Source: Nocardia sp. CY41 (lineage in GTDB: Bacteria > Actinomycetota > Actinomycetes > Mycobacteriales > Mycobacteriaceae). Taken from it: DNA of 51,438 nt. Location of the stretch: NCBI RefSeq assembly GCF_009829325.1, contig NZ_VUOS01000037.1, forward strand, positions 1 through 51,438, in the 5' to 3' direction. A program made the translations under genes and the position numbers. Positions 11,532 to 19,264 of the stretch are shown here, piece after piece. Under the pieces are notes generated by a model. The model was not told the DNA's origin, searched no databases, and saw nothing but the letters and a program-made list of their open reading frames with translations. Every line of letters starts with the position of its first letter. Within the stretch, counting starts at the first letter, position 1.

Positions 11532-12031
11532 CCCTCACCGCCCCAGAACGATCGCATCGGACGCGAGGAGCGCCAGCGGGAGACACCCGACAACAGCAGG
11601 TCCGCGAACAGCTCGGCCTCGTGTTCCTGATCGTCGGCGAACTCGCTGCGTCCGAGTACCCGCCGAACCATGGCCGGGTCGATGGACGGCAGCAGCTGCC
11701 GCACTCCCGTCAGGCCCGCGGTCCCGGCATTGTGATCGAGCACCATATGGCCGGTCTCGTGCGCGATGATCTGGTCGATATGGAAATCGGTCGTGCCCTC
11801 GGCGTAGGCGAACACGTCCACATCGGTGCAATCGAGCCACAGACCGCACGGCGTGCCGCGGCCCGGTTCCAGGGCCCCCGGCAACAACGTCGAAGCGACC
11901 GGCACGAGTTGGATGGGCCGCCCACGCCACTCGCCCAAGGCGGCCAGGAATTTCTCTCTGTGCCAAGGCGACGGAACGAGTTTCAGCACGGCCTCGCGCG
12001 CAGCCATCACCCGCTGCGTCGAGTCATCCAT
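11528..12031 (-). CDS. ImmA/IrrE-like zinc metalloprotease
   Basis: Small putative zinc metallo-endopeptidase of 167 aa. The HExxH motif is His91-Glu92-Thr-Gly-His95 (HETGHMVLDH), and the downstream helix EHEAELFADLLL at 136-147 supplies the likely third ligand. This is the layout of the ImmA/IrrE (PF06114-type) peptidases, which in known cases cleave XRE-type repressors to switch on mobile elements or stress genes. The start ATG 12031 has GGAGGGGG about 6 nt upstream; a GTG at 12049 is less likely. It is the first gene of the unit with the MAB_1171c-family protein and the P450. No XRE partner lies directly beside it, which is unusual; relatives of this family often have one adjacent. Confidence 0.82.
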   Translation of the reverse strand: MDDSTQRVMAAREAVLKLVPSPWHREKFLAALGEWRGRPIQLVPVASTLLPGALEPGRGTPCGLWLDCTDVDVFAYAEGTTDFHIDQIIAHETGHMVLDHNAGTAGLTGVRQLLPSIDPAMVRRVLGRSEFADDQEHEAELFADLLLSGVSRWRSSRPMRSFWGGEG

Positions 12032-12120
12032 CGGAAGCCCCCTCCCCACCGAAAAACAGGTGGTGACTGGACTTTACAACGACCGACGGACACAGGCCGA
12101 GTCGGAAGCCGGGTGAGTGC

Positions 12121-12139
12121 GGGCCGGTTCTGCCGGCCC
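12121..12139 (-). terminator. Hairpin downstream of the pirin gene
   Basis: Short perfect 7-bp stem GGGCCGG/CCGGCCC with a 5-nt loop, about 60 bp beyond the pirin stop and before the start of the metalloprotease gene. It is a plausible terminator for the minus-strand pirin operon, but short. Confidence 0.4.
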
Positions 12140-12197
12140 GGCCGGGAATTGGACCGGCCCCATCACCACCGCCGCGCGGAATACGCGGCATCGCGAC

Positions 12198-13187
12198 TCA
12201 GTCCCGGGCCGGGCCGATCCGGCGCTTGCGCGGCTTCAGATGCAGTCCGGGCAGCGGCGGCGCCGGAATGCGCTGTTGCGGAGTGTGGCCGGCGATGTCG
12301 GCGAATCGGGTGACGTCGTGGTTCTCCCAATCCGCCCGGGCGGCGGTGACGTCCTCGTGGCTGCGGCCGACGAAGTTCCACCACATCACCAGCTCCTCGC
12401 CGAACGGCTCGCCGCCGATCAGCGCGAAGTGCGCACCACGGGTGCTGCCGAGCCGGAGTTCGTCGCGCTCGGTACCCAGGTACAGCAGGGGGCCGGGCGC
12501 GAGTTCCTCGCCCGCGACGGTCACCTCGCCCTCGATCACCAGCACCGCGTGCTCGAAACGAGGGTCGAGCGGAAGGGTGACGTCGGCTCCGGCCGCCAGT
12601 CGCACATCGGCGCCGACGATGGGGGTGTAAGCGATCGCGGGCGAGGTCTTCCCGGCCAGCGTGCCGATCAGCACGATCGCCCGGAGGCCGGGCGCCTCCA
12701 CGACCGGCAGCTCGCGGTGCTGCTCGAAATGCGGGGCGATGCCGGTGCGGTCGCCCGGCAGGGCGATCCACAGCTGCAGGCCGTGCCCCGCGGGCGCGCC
12801 CGCGACGGCGTACTCGGAGTGCGCGATGCCGCGTCCGGAGGTCATCAGGTTCAGCTGGCCGGGTTCGATCTCCACGTCCGAGCCCACCGAATCGCGATGC
12901 CGGATGCGGCCCTCGAACGGCCAGGTCACCGTTTGCAGGCCGATGTGCGGATGCGGATCGATGTCCGGCGGCGCGCCGGTCTTGGTGACCGTCGGCGAGC
13001 CGAAGTGGTCGAGGAAGCACCACGCGCCGACGGTGGGCAGGTCGCGCTGCGGCAGCACGCGTTCGACGTAGACGCCGCGCACCCCGCCGAGCGGCACCTC
13101 ACGGGCCGGATACCGCTCTGCGACCGGGCCGGGGCCCGGCGCAGGTTCGCACAGCGTCTCGGCCGGGCGTGGGTCCAGATCACTCAC
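12198..13187 (-). CDS. Pirin family protein
   Basis: Bicupin of the pirin family, about 329 aa. The N-terminal cupin carries the family signature: FLDHFGSP, DPHPHIGLQTVTW, RDSVGSD, GQLNLMTSGRGIAHSE, with the metal-binding His residues in HPHIG and the Glu of HSE. The C-terminal cupin ends with GEPFGEELVMWWNFVGRSHEDV, also typical. Bacterial pirins bind iron and some oxidise quercetin-like flavonoids or modulate partner enzymes. The start was set at GTG 13187, whose GTGA overlaps the stop of the upstream fused CMD-GNAT gene, so the two are translationally coupled; a longer frame upstream has no pirin similarity. Redox-stress function is inferred from the neighbours. Confidence 0.93.
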   Translation of the reverse strand: MSDLDPRPAETLCEPAPGPGPVAERYPAREVPLGGVRGVYVERVLPQRDLPTVGAWCFLDHFGSPTVTKTGAPPDIDPHPHIGLQTVTWPFEGRIRHRDSVGSDVEIEPGQLNLMTSGRGIAHSEYAVAGAPAGHGLQLWIALPGDRTGIAPHFEQHRELPVVEAPGLRAIVLIGTLAGKTSPAIAYTPIVGADVRLAAGADVTLPLDPRFEHAVLVIEGEVTVAGEELAPGPLLYLGTERDELRLGSTRGAHFALIGGEPFGEELVMWWNFVGRSHEDVTAARADWENHDVTRFADIAGHTPQQRIPAPPLPGLHLKPRKRRIGPARD

Positions 13188-13978
13188 CGATCGACGCCCT
13201 TGCCGATCACGTGCTTGTCGTAGTCCGGGTGCTTGTCCAGGTACGCCTTGATGAACGGGCACACCGGACGGATCACGCGCCCGCGCTCGACGACATCCTC
13301 GATCGCGCTCTCGGCCAGGACGGACCCGAGGCCCTTGCCGGAGAACGCGCCGTCGACCTCGGTGTGCGTGAACACCGTCTCGTCGTCGCGTTCCTCGTAG
13401 TCGGCGAAGCCCGCCAGCTCCCCGCCGTAGAACACCTCGTAGCGATGCCGCTCGTCGTTGCGGACGACCTTGGACTGCGAAGCCGATTCGGTCATGGTTC
13501 CCTTCTCCTTCCGTGTACGGACCGGATGTCTGCTGAGAATCGAGACCCGGTTGAACGCCCCGATCGTGGTAGCCACCCAGATGACGACGGACAACTGGTC
13601 ATCCGTCAGATACCGGCGCGCCGCAGCGTACTCACGCTCGACGACGTCTTCGCCGGGAAGCGTCGCCGTGATTTCCGCGATAGCGAGCACGGCCTGCTCG
13701 AACGGGGTGTACGGGCCGCCGCGCCGCCAGCCGGGGAGCACCGCGATCTCCTGCTCGGTGGCGCCGGCCGCCAGGGCGGCCCGGTAATGCACGTCCAGGC
13801 AGTACGCGCAGCCGTTGAGCTGGGAGACGCGCAGATTGACCAGTTCGATGATCCGGCGATCCAGCCCCACCGCCGCTCCCGCGGCCCTGACCTCGTTCGC
13901 GACGCTGTTGAGCGCGCGGAACGCGGTCGGCGTCTGCTTGTCGATCCAGACGCGGTCGCGTGGCGCTTCGGGCTTCAT
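13184..13978 (-). CDS. Fused carboxymuconolactone decarboxylase-like and GNAT-like protein
   Basis: Open frame of 264 aa joining two families normally separate. Residues 1 to about 155 are an AhpD/carboxymuconolactone decarboxylase-like domain with the redox pair Cys57-x-x-Cys60 and His64 (NGCAYCLDVH). Residues 162-264 are a small GNAT-like domain of the YidJ type (PF14542-like): FSGKGLGSVLAESA for acetyl-CoA, then PVCPFIKAYLDKHPDY. The join encodes RKEKGTM and contains AAGGAG about 10 nt before an in-frame ATG at 13495, so the GNAT half can also be translated alone as 103 aa. No stop separates the halves. It is the first gene of the operon with pirin. AhpD-like proteins reduce peroxide or organic radicals; the GNAT substrate is unknown. 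Confidence 0.8.
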   Translation of the reverse strand: MKPEAPRDRVWIDKQTPTAFRALNSVANEVRAAGAAVGLDRRIIELVNLRVSQLNGCAYCLDVHYRAALAAGATEQEIAVLPGWRRGGPYTPFEQAVLAIAEITATLPGEDVVEREYAAARRYLTDDQLSVVIWVATTIGAFNRVSILSRHPVRTRKEKGTMTESASQSKVVRNDERHRYEVFYGGELAGFADYEERDDETVFTHTEVDGAFSGKGLGSVLAESAIEDVVERGRVIRPVCPFIKAYLDKHPDYDKHVIGKGVDR

Positions 13979-14097
13979 ATTCGTGGGATGTTAGTCGCCG
14001 CCGGTGAACGGCGCAGACCAGGCCGCCGAATAAGCGGACTTCGGTCCGAAAGTTTGCGAGCCGATCGCCGATGATCGGCGCGGCCGGAAGCGCCGCC

Positions 14098-14135
14098 CCG
14101 GTGATCCGGCGTGGCGGGCGACGCCGGATCACCGG
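14098..14135 (-). terminator. Terminator of the MerR-AKR-ABM operon
   Basis: Perfect 15-bp stem (14098-14112 with 14121-14135) with an 8-nt loop, just downstream of the ABM gene stop at 14141 on the minus strand. Confidence 0.8.
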
Positions 14136-14140
14136 ATACC

Positions 14141-14434
14141 TCACGAGATCTCGGTGAACCGCCGCAGCTGGAACGGTTCGACCAGGACTTCCTGCAACGC
14201 GGTGGCGAGCGCCTTCAAGTGCGGTGTCCGGAAATGTGCCGCCAAGGCGTCCTCGTCGGTCCACTCCTCCAGCAACACCATCCGGCTCGGGTCGGTGGGA
14301 TGCAGGTAGAGCTCGTAACGCAGGCACCCGCCTTCCGCGAGGGTCGGTTCGATCATGCCTTGCAACAGATCCCTCAGTTCCGCCTCGCGACCAGGCTTGG
14401 CGAGGAAGCGCACGTTGAGCGTCAACGTCGACAT
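14141..14434 (-). CDS. Putative quinol monooxygenase (ABM domain)
   Basis: Dimeric alpha-beta barrel protein of 97 aa in the antibiotic biosynthesis monooxygenase (ABM/YgiN) family. Visible signatures are the opening strand LTLNVRFLAKPG, the helix REAELRDLLQGMIEPTLAEGG, the strand CLRYELYLHPTDPSRMVLLEEW and the helix DEDALAAHFRTPHLKAL. Relatives oxidise quinols or small aromatics without cofactors, though many remain unassigned. It lies 22 nt after the aldo/keto reductase and is the third gene of the MerR-controlled operon, so a role in reactive carbonyl or quinone handling is inferred. The start ATG at 14434 is supported by the conserved N-terminal strand. Confidence 0.88.
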   Translation of the reverse strand: MSTLTLNVRFLAKPGREAELRDLLQGMIEPTLAEGGCLRYELYLHPTDPSRMVLLEEWTDEDALAAHFRTPHLKALATALQEVLVEPFQLRRFTEIS

Positions 14435-14456
14435 GGTCGGCTCCTGATCTCGGAGG

Positions 14457-15467
14457 TCATTCCCGGCCCGCGGACGTGAACGACATGTCCGCGTATCGGG
14501 TTCCGGACACCTGGCTTGCGATCGGCTCCAGCGTCGCCAGCTCGTCGGGGGTCAGTGCGATCGTCGCTGCGGCGACGTTCTCGGCGAGCCTGGTCCGGCT
14601 GCGCGTGCCGGGGATCGGGACCACCGCGAGGTCGTGCACGCCTGCTCGAGCGTGTACCCAGGCCAGCGCCACCTGTGCCAGGGTGATGCCGCGTGTTTCG
14701 GCGATCGCGCGCAGCGGAGCGAGCAGCTCGGCGTTGCGCGCCGCGTTCTCGCCGGTGAAGCGCGGCATCGAGGAGCGGAAATCGTTCGCGTCCGTGGTGC
14801 CGGTGAACGATCCGGTGAGGAAGCCGCGCCCCAGCGGCGAGTACGGCACGAACGTGACACCCAGTTCCGCCGCCACGGGCACCGCGGTGCGTTCGACGTC
14901 CCGGGAGAACAGCGACCATTCCGACTGCACGGCCGCGATCGGGTGCACCGCGTGCGCCGCCCGCAGTTCGGCGCCCGTCACCTCGGACAGGCCGAGCGCG
15001 CGGACCTTGCCCTCCCGCACCAGTTCCGCCATCGCGCCGACCGTGTCCTCGATCGGCACGGCGGGATCCTTGCGGTGCATGTAGTACAGATCGATGGTGT
15101 CGATCCCGAGCCTGCGCAAGCTGCCTTCCACGGAGCTGCGGAGGTAGGCGGGGGAGTTGTCGAAGCCCCGGTAGGCGGGGTCGTCGGCTTTGCGGACGAT
15201 GCCGAACTTGGTGGCGATCACCAACCGATCGCGCTCGGCGCGGACGAAATCGCCGAGAAATTCCTCGTTACGGCCGGAGCCGTAGACGTCGGCGGTGTCG
15301 AACAGCGTGACACCCAGCTCCAGCGCCCGGTTCAGAGTCGCCCGGGATTCGGTGAGGTCGCTGGGGCCGTAGAACTCGCTCATGCCCATGCACCCCAGCC
15401 CCTGGGTGCCCACCTGGATGTCGCCGCCGCCCAGCGCTGTGGTGGGCAGCGTGCCGACCGTTGTCAT
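14457..15467 (-). CDS. Aldo/keto reductase
   Basis: NADPH-dependent aldo/keto reductase of 336 aa with the complete catalytic tetrad: Asp57 and Tyr62 in FDTADVYGSG, Lys87 in ATKFG, and His131 in DLYYMHRKDP. The C-terminal IPGTRSRTRLAEN forms the 2'-phosphate pocket for NADPH. The sequence is of the YajO/YhdN-like group in which members reduce aldehydes and small ketones in the cytosol. Its start ATG overlaps the stop of the MerR regulator as ATGA (15464-15467), and an ABM monooxygenase follows 22 nt later. Regulation by that MerR protein from the 19-bp-spacer promoter upstream is very likely. It contrasts with the other reductase at 5248-6258, which lacks the His. Confidence 0.94.
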   Translation of the reverse strand: MTTVGTLPTTALGGGDIQVGTQGLGCMGMSEFYGPSDLTESRATLNRALELGVTLFDTADVYGSGRNEEFLGDFVRAERDRLVIATKFGIVRKADDPAYRGFDNSPAYLRSSVEGSLRRLGIDTIDLYYMHRKDPAVPIEDTVGAMAELVREGKVRALGLSEVTGAELRAAHAVHPIAAVQSEWSLFSRDVERTAVPVAAELGVTFVPYSPLGRGFLTGSFTGTTDANDFRSSMPRFTGENAARNAELLAPLRAIAETRGITLAQVALAWVHARAGVHDLAVVPIPGTRSRTRLAENVAAATIALTPDELATLEPIASQVSGTRYADMSFTSAGRE

Positions 15468-15922
15468 ACCTTGATCCCTTCGGTGTCCTGCGTGGTGCCC
15501 ACGGCCTGCTCGATCGCTCGGCTCTTGCTCTCGTACAGGGCGATCTTGCGATCGAGCACGGCCAGGGTCTGACGAAGTTCATCGATCTTGGCGAGCACTT
15601 CCGCGCGGGTGTCCCGGAACATCGCCAGCCGTTGCGGGAGCGTGGCGTCTCCGGCCCGCACCAGCTCGGCGTAGCGCAGCATGTCCGCCACCGACATGCC
15701 GGTCGTGCGTAGCCGCCCGATCAGCGCCAGCCATTCCAGATCCCGGTCGCTGAATCGCCGCTTGCCGGTGTGGTCGCGCCCGATGTAGTCCATCAGCCCG
15801 ATCCGCTCGTACCAGCGCAGCGTGTCCCGGCTCAGCCCCGACCGCTCGGACACCTCGCCGATCGAATACCGGGGCTGCTCCCTGTCGTCGCTCACGCTCC
15901 CGTGAGAGGCGGTTTCGCTCAC
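15464..15922 (-). CDS. MerR-family transcriptional regulator
   Basis: Activator/repressor of 152 aa. The winged helix-turn-helix at about residues 17-85 contains RYSIGEVSERSGLSRDTLRWYERIGLM and the wing KRRFSDRDLEWLALIGRLRTTGMS, both classic MerR signatures. A C-terminal antiparallel coiled coil (about 105-140: RLAMFRDTRAEVLAKIDELRQ) mediates dimerisation. There is no cysteine in the effector region, so a metal or thiol sensor of the MerR/SoxR type is unlikely; it resembles regulators linked to aldo/keto reductases that respond to reactive organics. It is the first gene of its operon and probably autoregulates through the dyad upstream at 15963-15980. The start ATG 15922 is the first in frame; the conserved domain begins 17 residues later. 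Confidence 0.92.
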   Translation of the reverse strand: MSETASHGSVSDDREQPRYSIGEVSERSGLSRDTLRWYERIGLMDYIGRDHTGKRRFSDRDLEWLALIGRLRTTGMSVADMLRYAELVRAGDATLPQRLAMFRDTRAEVLAKIDELRQTLAVLDRKIALYESKSRAIEQAVGTTQDTEGIKV

Positions 15923-15952
15923 TGCACTCGCCCTTCCCGTTGAACATCGATG

Positions 15953-15983
15953 ACGCTAGTCACCTGGAGTGTGCTCCAAGCAA
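15953..15983 (-). promoter_or_regulatory. MerR-type promoter with long spacer and internal dyad
   Basis: On the minus strand a TTGCTT -35 (15983-15978) and a TAGCGT -10 (15958-15953) are separated by 19 bp, the abnormal spacing used by MerR-family activators. The spacer and -35 region carry the dyad CTTGGAG-N4-CTCCAGG (15963-15980), very close to the CTTGGAGTGCACTCCAAG-type operator seen before MerR-controlled aldo/keto reductase genes. Confidence 0.7.
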
Positions 15984-15992
15984 GGCTCGGAT

Positions 15993-16364
15993 TCAGCTGC
16001 TGTAGTCGGGCAGCTGCTGGACGGCCCACTTGTTGCCGTCCGGGTCGGCGAAGAAGGTGAACAGGCCCCAGCCGAGATCCTGAACCGGCGTGGCGTCCAC
16101 GCCGGCGGCGATCAACTGCTGATAGGCGTCCTCGGCGCTGGCCACCACCATCTGCATACCGCGGACACTGCCCGGCGCCGCGTCGGTGAGGCCTTCGCCC
16201 AGACAGATGGAGCAGCCGGAGCCGGGCGGGGTCAGTTGCACGAAGCGCAGGTTCTCGTCGACCCGGTGGTCGTGGTCGGCGTTGAAGCCGATCTTGGTGT
16301 AGAAGTCCTTCGCGCGGTCCACGTCGGTCACCGGAATGGCGACGAGCTCGATTTTCCAATCCAT
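15993..16364 (-). CDS. VOC-family (glyoxalase-like) protein
   Basis: A 123-aa protein of the vicinal oxygen chelate fold. Two beta-alpha-beta-beta-beta repeats are apparent: the first runs from KIELVAIPVTDVDRAKDFYT to FVQLTPPGSGCSICLG, the second from GMQMVVASAEDAYQQLIAAG to LFTFFADPDGNKWAVQQL. DPDGN near the C-terminus is the usual VOC signature before the last metal ligand. Family members include glyoxalase I, dioxygenases and resistance proteins, but this subgroup is generally unassigned. It precedes the MerR operon on the same strand, with its own start ATG at 16364, and its upstream region is shared with the divergent small membrane protein at 16423. Confidence 0.9.
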   Translation of the reverse strand: MDWKIELVAIPVTDVDRAKDFYTKIGFNADHDHRVDENLRFVQLTPPGSGCSICLGEGLTDAAPGSVRGMQMVVASAEDAYQQLIAAGVDATPVQDLGWGLFTFFADPDGNKWAVQQLPDYSS

Positions 16365-16422
16365 CCGGCGAGCATTCCACCGCGCACCGACAAAGTCCCG
16401 GATTACGGCCTACGCTGGGAAC

Positions 16423-16626
16423 ATGCCTGGAAAGGACATCGACCGGATCAGGGCTCGTTCGGCCTGGGCGACGGTCAAGGAAAGCCCGGTGATCACCGCT
16501 GTCGCGATCGCGCCGTTCGCGCTCGCGCTCGGGGTGGTGTGGTGGTTGTTCGGTGGACTCGCCGCGTTCGCGCTGCTACTCGTGCTCGGCGGGGTCGTCG
16601 TGGTCGGCGGCAGGTTACTGCGCTGA
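16423..16626 (+). CDS. Small membrane protein
   Basis: Protein of 67 aa with a basic N-terminus (MPGKDIDRIRARSAWATVK) and two tightly packed hydrophobic segments at about residues 23-43 and 47-64, ending GGRLLR, so both termini are probably cytoplasmic. No family is recognised. A TACGCT hexamer at 16411-16416 lies 7 nt before the ATG, and no Shine-Dalgarno is present, which suggests a leaderless transcript. It is divergent from the VOC gene and convergent with the SixA phosphatase gene. The function is unknown. Confidence 0.6.
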   Translation: MPGKDIDRIRARSAWATVKESPVITAVAIAPFALALGVVWWLFGGLAAFALLLVLGGVVVVGGRLLR

Positions 16627-16649
16627 CCGCGCGTATCCGTCGCGTGCGG

Positions 16650-17141
16650 TCAGCGCGGGATGTGGAAATGCACCAGCTCCCCGGTCCCCGGATCGACCTC
16701 CGCCCAGTCGCGATCGAAACGCAGCACCCCCAGTGCTGAGGTCGGGAACTTCCGGCTGAGTTCGACCGCGGGGGCGCCATCGCGATTGCTCGCCAATTCC
16801 CACGCGGTCCACGGCATGCCCGGCGCGTGCCCGACCACCAGCAGCGTCGTCACGTCGTCGTCGCTGAGGCGGACCAGCTCGATGAGCGTCTCCGGCGCGG
16901 CCTCGTAGATCCCGGGTTCGAAGACGACCGGCGCGGTGACTCCGGTGGCCGTGAGCGTCTGCCTGGTCCGCGTGGCGGTGGAACAGCGCACCGCGTCGAT
17001 CGGCGGCTGGGTCGCGCGCAACCAGTCGCCCGCGAGCGCGGCCTCGCGCCTGCCCCGCGGCGCGAGCGGTCGTTCGTGATCGCCGACGCCCTCCGGATAG
17101 GCCGATTTACCGTGCCGCATGAGGATCAGGGTCCGCGCCAT
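16650..17141 (-). CDS. SixA-like histidine phosphatase
   Basis: Small phosphohistidine phosphatase of 163 aa in the histidine phosphatase superfamily. The catalytic RHG motif is at residues 9-11 (LILMRHGKSAYPEG), the second basic site is RCSTATRTRQT, and the second catalytic His is in VVGHAPGMP. The short length and lack of an insert match SixA, which removes phosphate from phosphohistidine in two-component or PTS proteins. The start was set at ATG 17141, which gives MARTLILMRHG directly; a longer frame to 17192 adds an unrelated Arg-rich segment. It is a single gene between a convergent membrane protein and the divergent FprB-like reductase. The in vivo target is unknown. Confidence 0.9.
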   Translation of the reverse strand: MARTLILMRHGKSAYPEGVGDHERPLAPRGRREAALAGDWLRATQPPIDAVRCSTATRTRQTLTATGVTAPVVFEPGIYEAAPETLIELVRLSDDDVTTLLVVGHAPGMPWTAWELASNRDGAPAVELSRKFPTSALGVLRFDRDWAEVDPGTGELVHFHIPR

Positions 17142-17322
17142 GGAGATACGGTAAGCCCTCCGGGCGAGAGGCCCCGACCACACTCGAGGCAAACTGAAAG
17201 CGGCATCACATCACGAACTCCAGCGGGCGACCCTCGCGGCGGACGTGACGAACGCCGCTCATCTGTCCACCACAACCCCTGGGTGGCCACAGCCCACGTA
17301 CTTCTTCGAGGATCAGCACAAT

Positions 17323-18993
17323 ATGGCCTACGTAATCACGCAGCGTTGTTGCAACGACGCCAGCTGCGTCTCCGAGTGCCCGGTCGACTGCATCCGTCCC
17401 ACCCCGGACCAGCCGGAGTTCGCGACGACCGAGATGCTCTACATCGACCCCGACACCTGTATCGACTGCGGCGCCTGTGTCGACGCGTGCCCGGTGGAGG
17501 CCATCTTCTCCGAGGACGACCTGACCGCTTCGCTGGCGCGATTCCGCGACATCAATGCCGCCTACTTCCAACGGCATCCGCTGGAATCGAACTTCGATCC
17601 GATCGTCACCCCCTCGCGTCCGCCGAAGGAGCTGGGCACCCTGCGCGTCGCGATCGTCGGCGCCGGTCCCGCGGCGTGCTACGCGGCCGACGAACTGCTG
17701 CGCAGGGCCGACGTGGAAATCGAGATGTTCGACCGGCTGCCCACGCCGTGGGGCCTGGTGCGGGCGGGCGTCGCGCCCGACCATCCGGGCACCAAGACCG
17801 TCTCGGGCATGTTCGAGTCCGCGTTCCGCCGCGAGACCCTGCAGTACTACCTCAATGTCGAGGTGGGCACGCACATCTCGCACGAGGAACTGCTGCGCCA
17901 TCACCACGCCGTGATCTACGCGGTCGGCGCCTCGAGCGACCGCAGGATGGGCGTCCCGGGCGAGGACCTGCCGGGTAGCCACTCCGCCACCGAATTCGTG
18001 GCCTGGTACAACGGTCATCCCGATTTCGCCGACCGGACCTTCGACTTGTCCGGCGAGCGGGCCGTGATCGTCGGCAACGGCAACGTCGCGTTGGACGTGG
18101 CGCGCGTGCTGACCGTCGATCCCGACGAACTCGCCAAGACCGACATCGCCGATCATGCGCTGGAGGCTCTGCGGCAGAGCAATATTCGTGAAGTCGTCGT
18201 GCTCGGCAGGCGCGGCCCGCTGCAGGCGGCTTACACCTCGCCGGAGTTCCTCGCGCTGGCGCATCTGAAGGGCGTCGACGTCGTCGTGGACGAGACCGAC
18301 CTGGCACTCGATCACGCCAGCCAGGCGATCGTGGACGACCCGCAGGTCGAGCCGTCGCTGGCGTTGAAATACACGCTGGCCAAGGAATACGCCGGCGGCC
18401 GCCGGGCGGAGGGCAACAAGCGGATCGTGTTCCGCTACCTGACCTCGCCGACCGCGCTCACCGGCAGCGAGCGGGTCGAGGCCGTCGAGATCGTGCACAA
18501 CGAGCTGTTCGAGGAAGACGGTCAGTTGGTCGCGCGGCCGACCGATCGCACCGAGAGCATCGCCGCCTCGCTGGTGCTGCGGTCGATCGGGTACCGCGGC
18601 GAGCGGATCGGCGAGCTGCCGTTCGACGAGCGGCGCGGCGTCGTGCCGAACGAGCACGGCCGGGTCATCGGCGACGACGGGACCATGCTGAGCGGCGTCT
18701 ACGTCAGCGGATGGATCAAGCGGGGCCCGCGCGGCGTCATCGGTTCGAACCGGATCGACTCCGAGGAGACGGTCGAGCTGCTGCTCGCCGACTTCACCGC
18801 GGGCAAACTCGCAGCCCCGCAAGCCGATCGCGCCGCGCTGAAGGCCCTGCTCGCCGAGCGCCAGGCCGACCTGGTGGACCGGGCCGGCTGGCGAGCGATC
18901 GACCAAGCGGAGAAGTCCGCGGGCAAGTCCGCAGGCCGCCCGCGCGTCAAGTTCACCACCCGCGAGGACCTGCTCAAAGCCGCCCGCGGCTGA
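17323..18993 (+). CDS. fprB: FprB-like ferredoxin/ferredoxin-NADP reductase
   Basis: Electron-transfer flavoprotein of 556 aa with a ferredoxin fused to an adrenodoxin-reductase-type enzyme. Residues 1-60 are a seven-iron ferredoxin-like domain with Cys9, Cys15, Cys19, Cys23 and Cys46, Cys49, Cys52, Cys56 (CIDCGACVDACP). From residue about 107 an FAD Rossmann motif GAGPAACYAADEL begins, followed by PWGLVRAGVAPDHPGTK, the NADP motif GNGNVALDVARVL and the C-terminal SGWIKRGPRGVIGSN. The order and opening MAYVITQRCC match mycobacterial FprB, so ATG 17323, preceded by GAGGA, was chosen over a longer frame from 17245. It could supply electrons from NADPH to ferredoxin-dependent P450s such as the one at 8968-10374, but that link is only inferred. 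A hairpin follows at 19001-19034. Confidence 0.93.
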   Translation: MAYVITQRCCNDASCVSECPVDCIRPTPDQPEFATTEMLYIDPDTCIDCGACVDACPVEAIFSEDDLTASLARFRDINAAYFQRHPLESNFDPIVTPSRPPKELGTLRVAIVGAGPAACYAADELLRRADVEIEMFDRLPTPWGLVRAGVAPDHPGTKTVSGMFESAFRRETLQYYLNVEVGTHISHEELLRHHHAVIYAVGASSDRRMGVPGEDLPGSHSATEFVAWYNGHPDFADRTFDLSGERAVIVGNGNVALDVARVLTVDPDELAKTDIADHALEALRQSNIREVVVLGRRGPLQAAYTSPEFLALAHLKGVDVVVDETDLALDHASQAIVDDPQVEPSLALKYTLAKEYAGGRRAEGNKRIVFRYLTSPTALTGSERVEAVEIVHNELFEEDGQLVARPTDRTESIAASLVLRSIGYRGERIGELPFDERRGVVPNEHGRVIGDDGTMLSGVYVSGWIKRGPRGVIGSNRIDSEETVELLLADFTAGKLAAPQADRAALKALLAERQADLVDRAGWRAIDQAEKSAGKSAGRPRVKFTTREDLLKAARG

Positions 18994-19000
18994 CGCCCCG

Positions 19001-19034
19001 GAGCCGGTCGGCTCACCGAGATCCGACCGGCCTC
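19001..19034 (+). terminator. Terminator after the FprB-like gene
   Basis: Stem of 9 contiguous base pairs (19003-19011 with 19023-19031) extended by two more after a bulge, with an 11-nt loop, 8 nt after the stop codon. No T-run. The rest of the spacer to 19264 shows no gene. Confidence 0.6.
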
Positions 19035-19264
19035 GAGCCCCGGTTCCCCGCTCGACCGTTTGCGGTAGCCCCTGACAGACGCACAAACCCGCCCGCCCGC
19101 ACTCGTGAGACCCTGGCGGCTCCGGAACCCGCCGACTGATTTCGCGAGCACACGGGTAACTCACCGGGTACGCCCGAAACCCGAGCCGCACCCAACGCAG
19201 GACCTGAACGCAACTCCAGCGCTGCTGACTGGTACGGCCTGAAGACGCGGAGAGGCGGGGGAGC

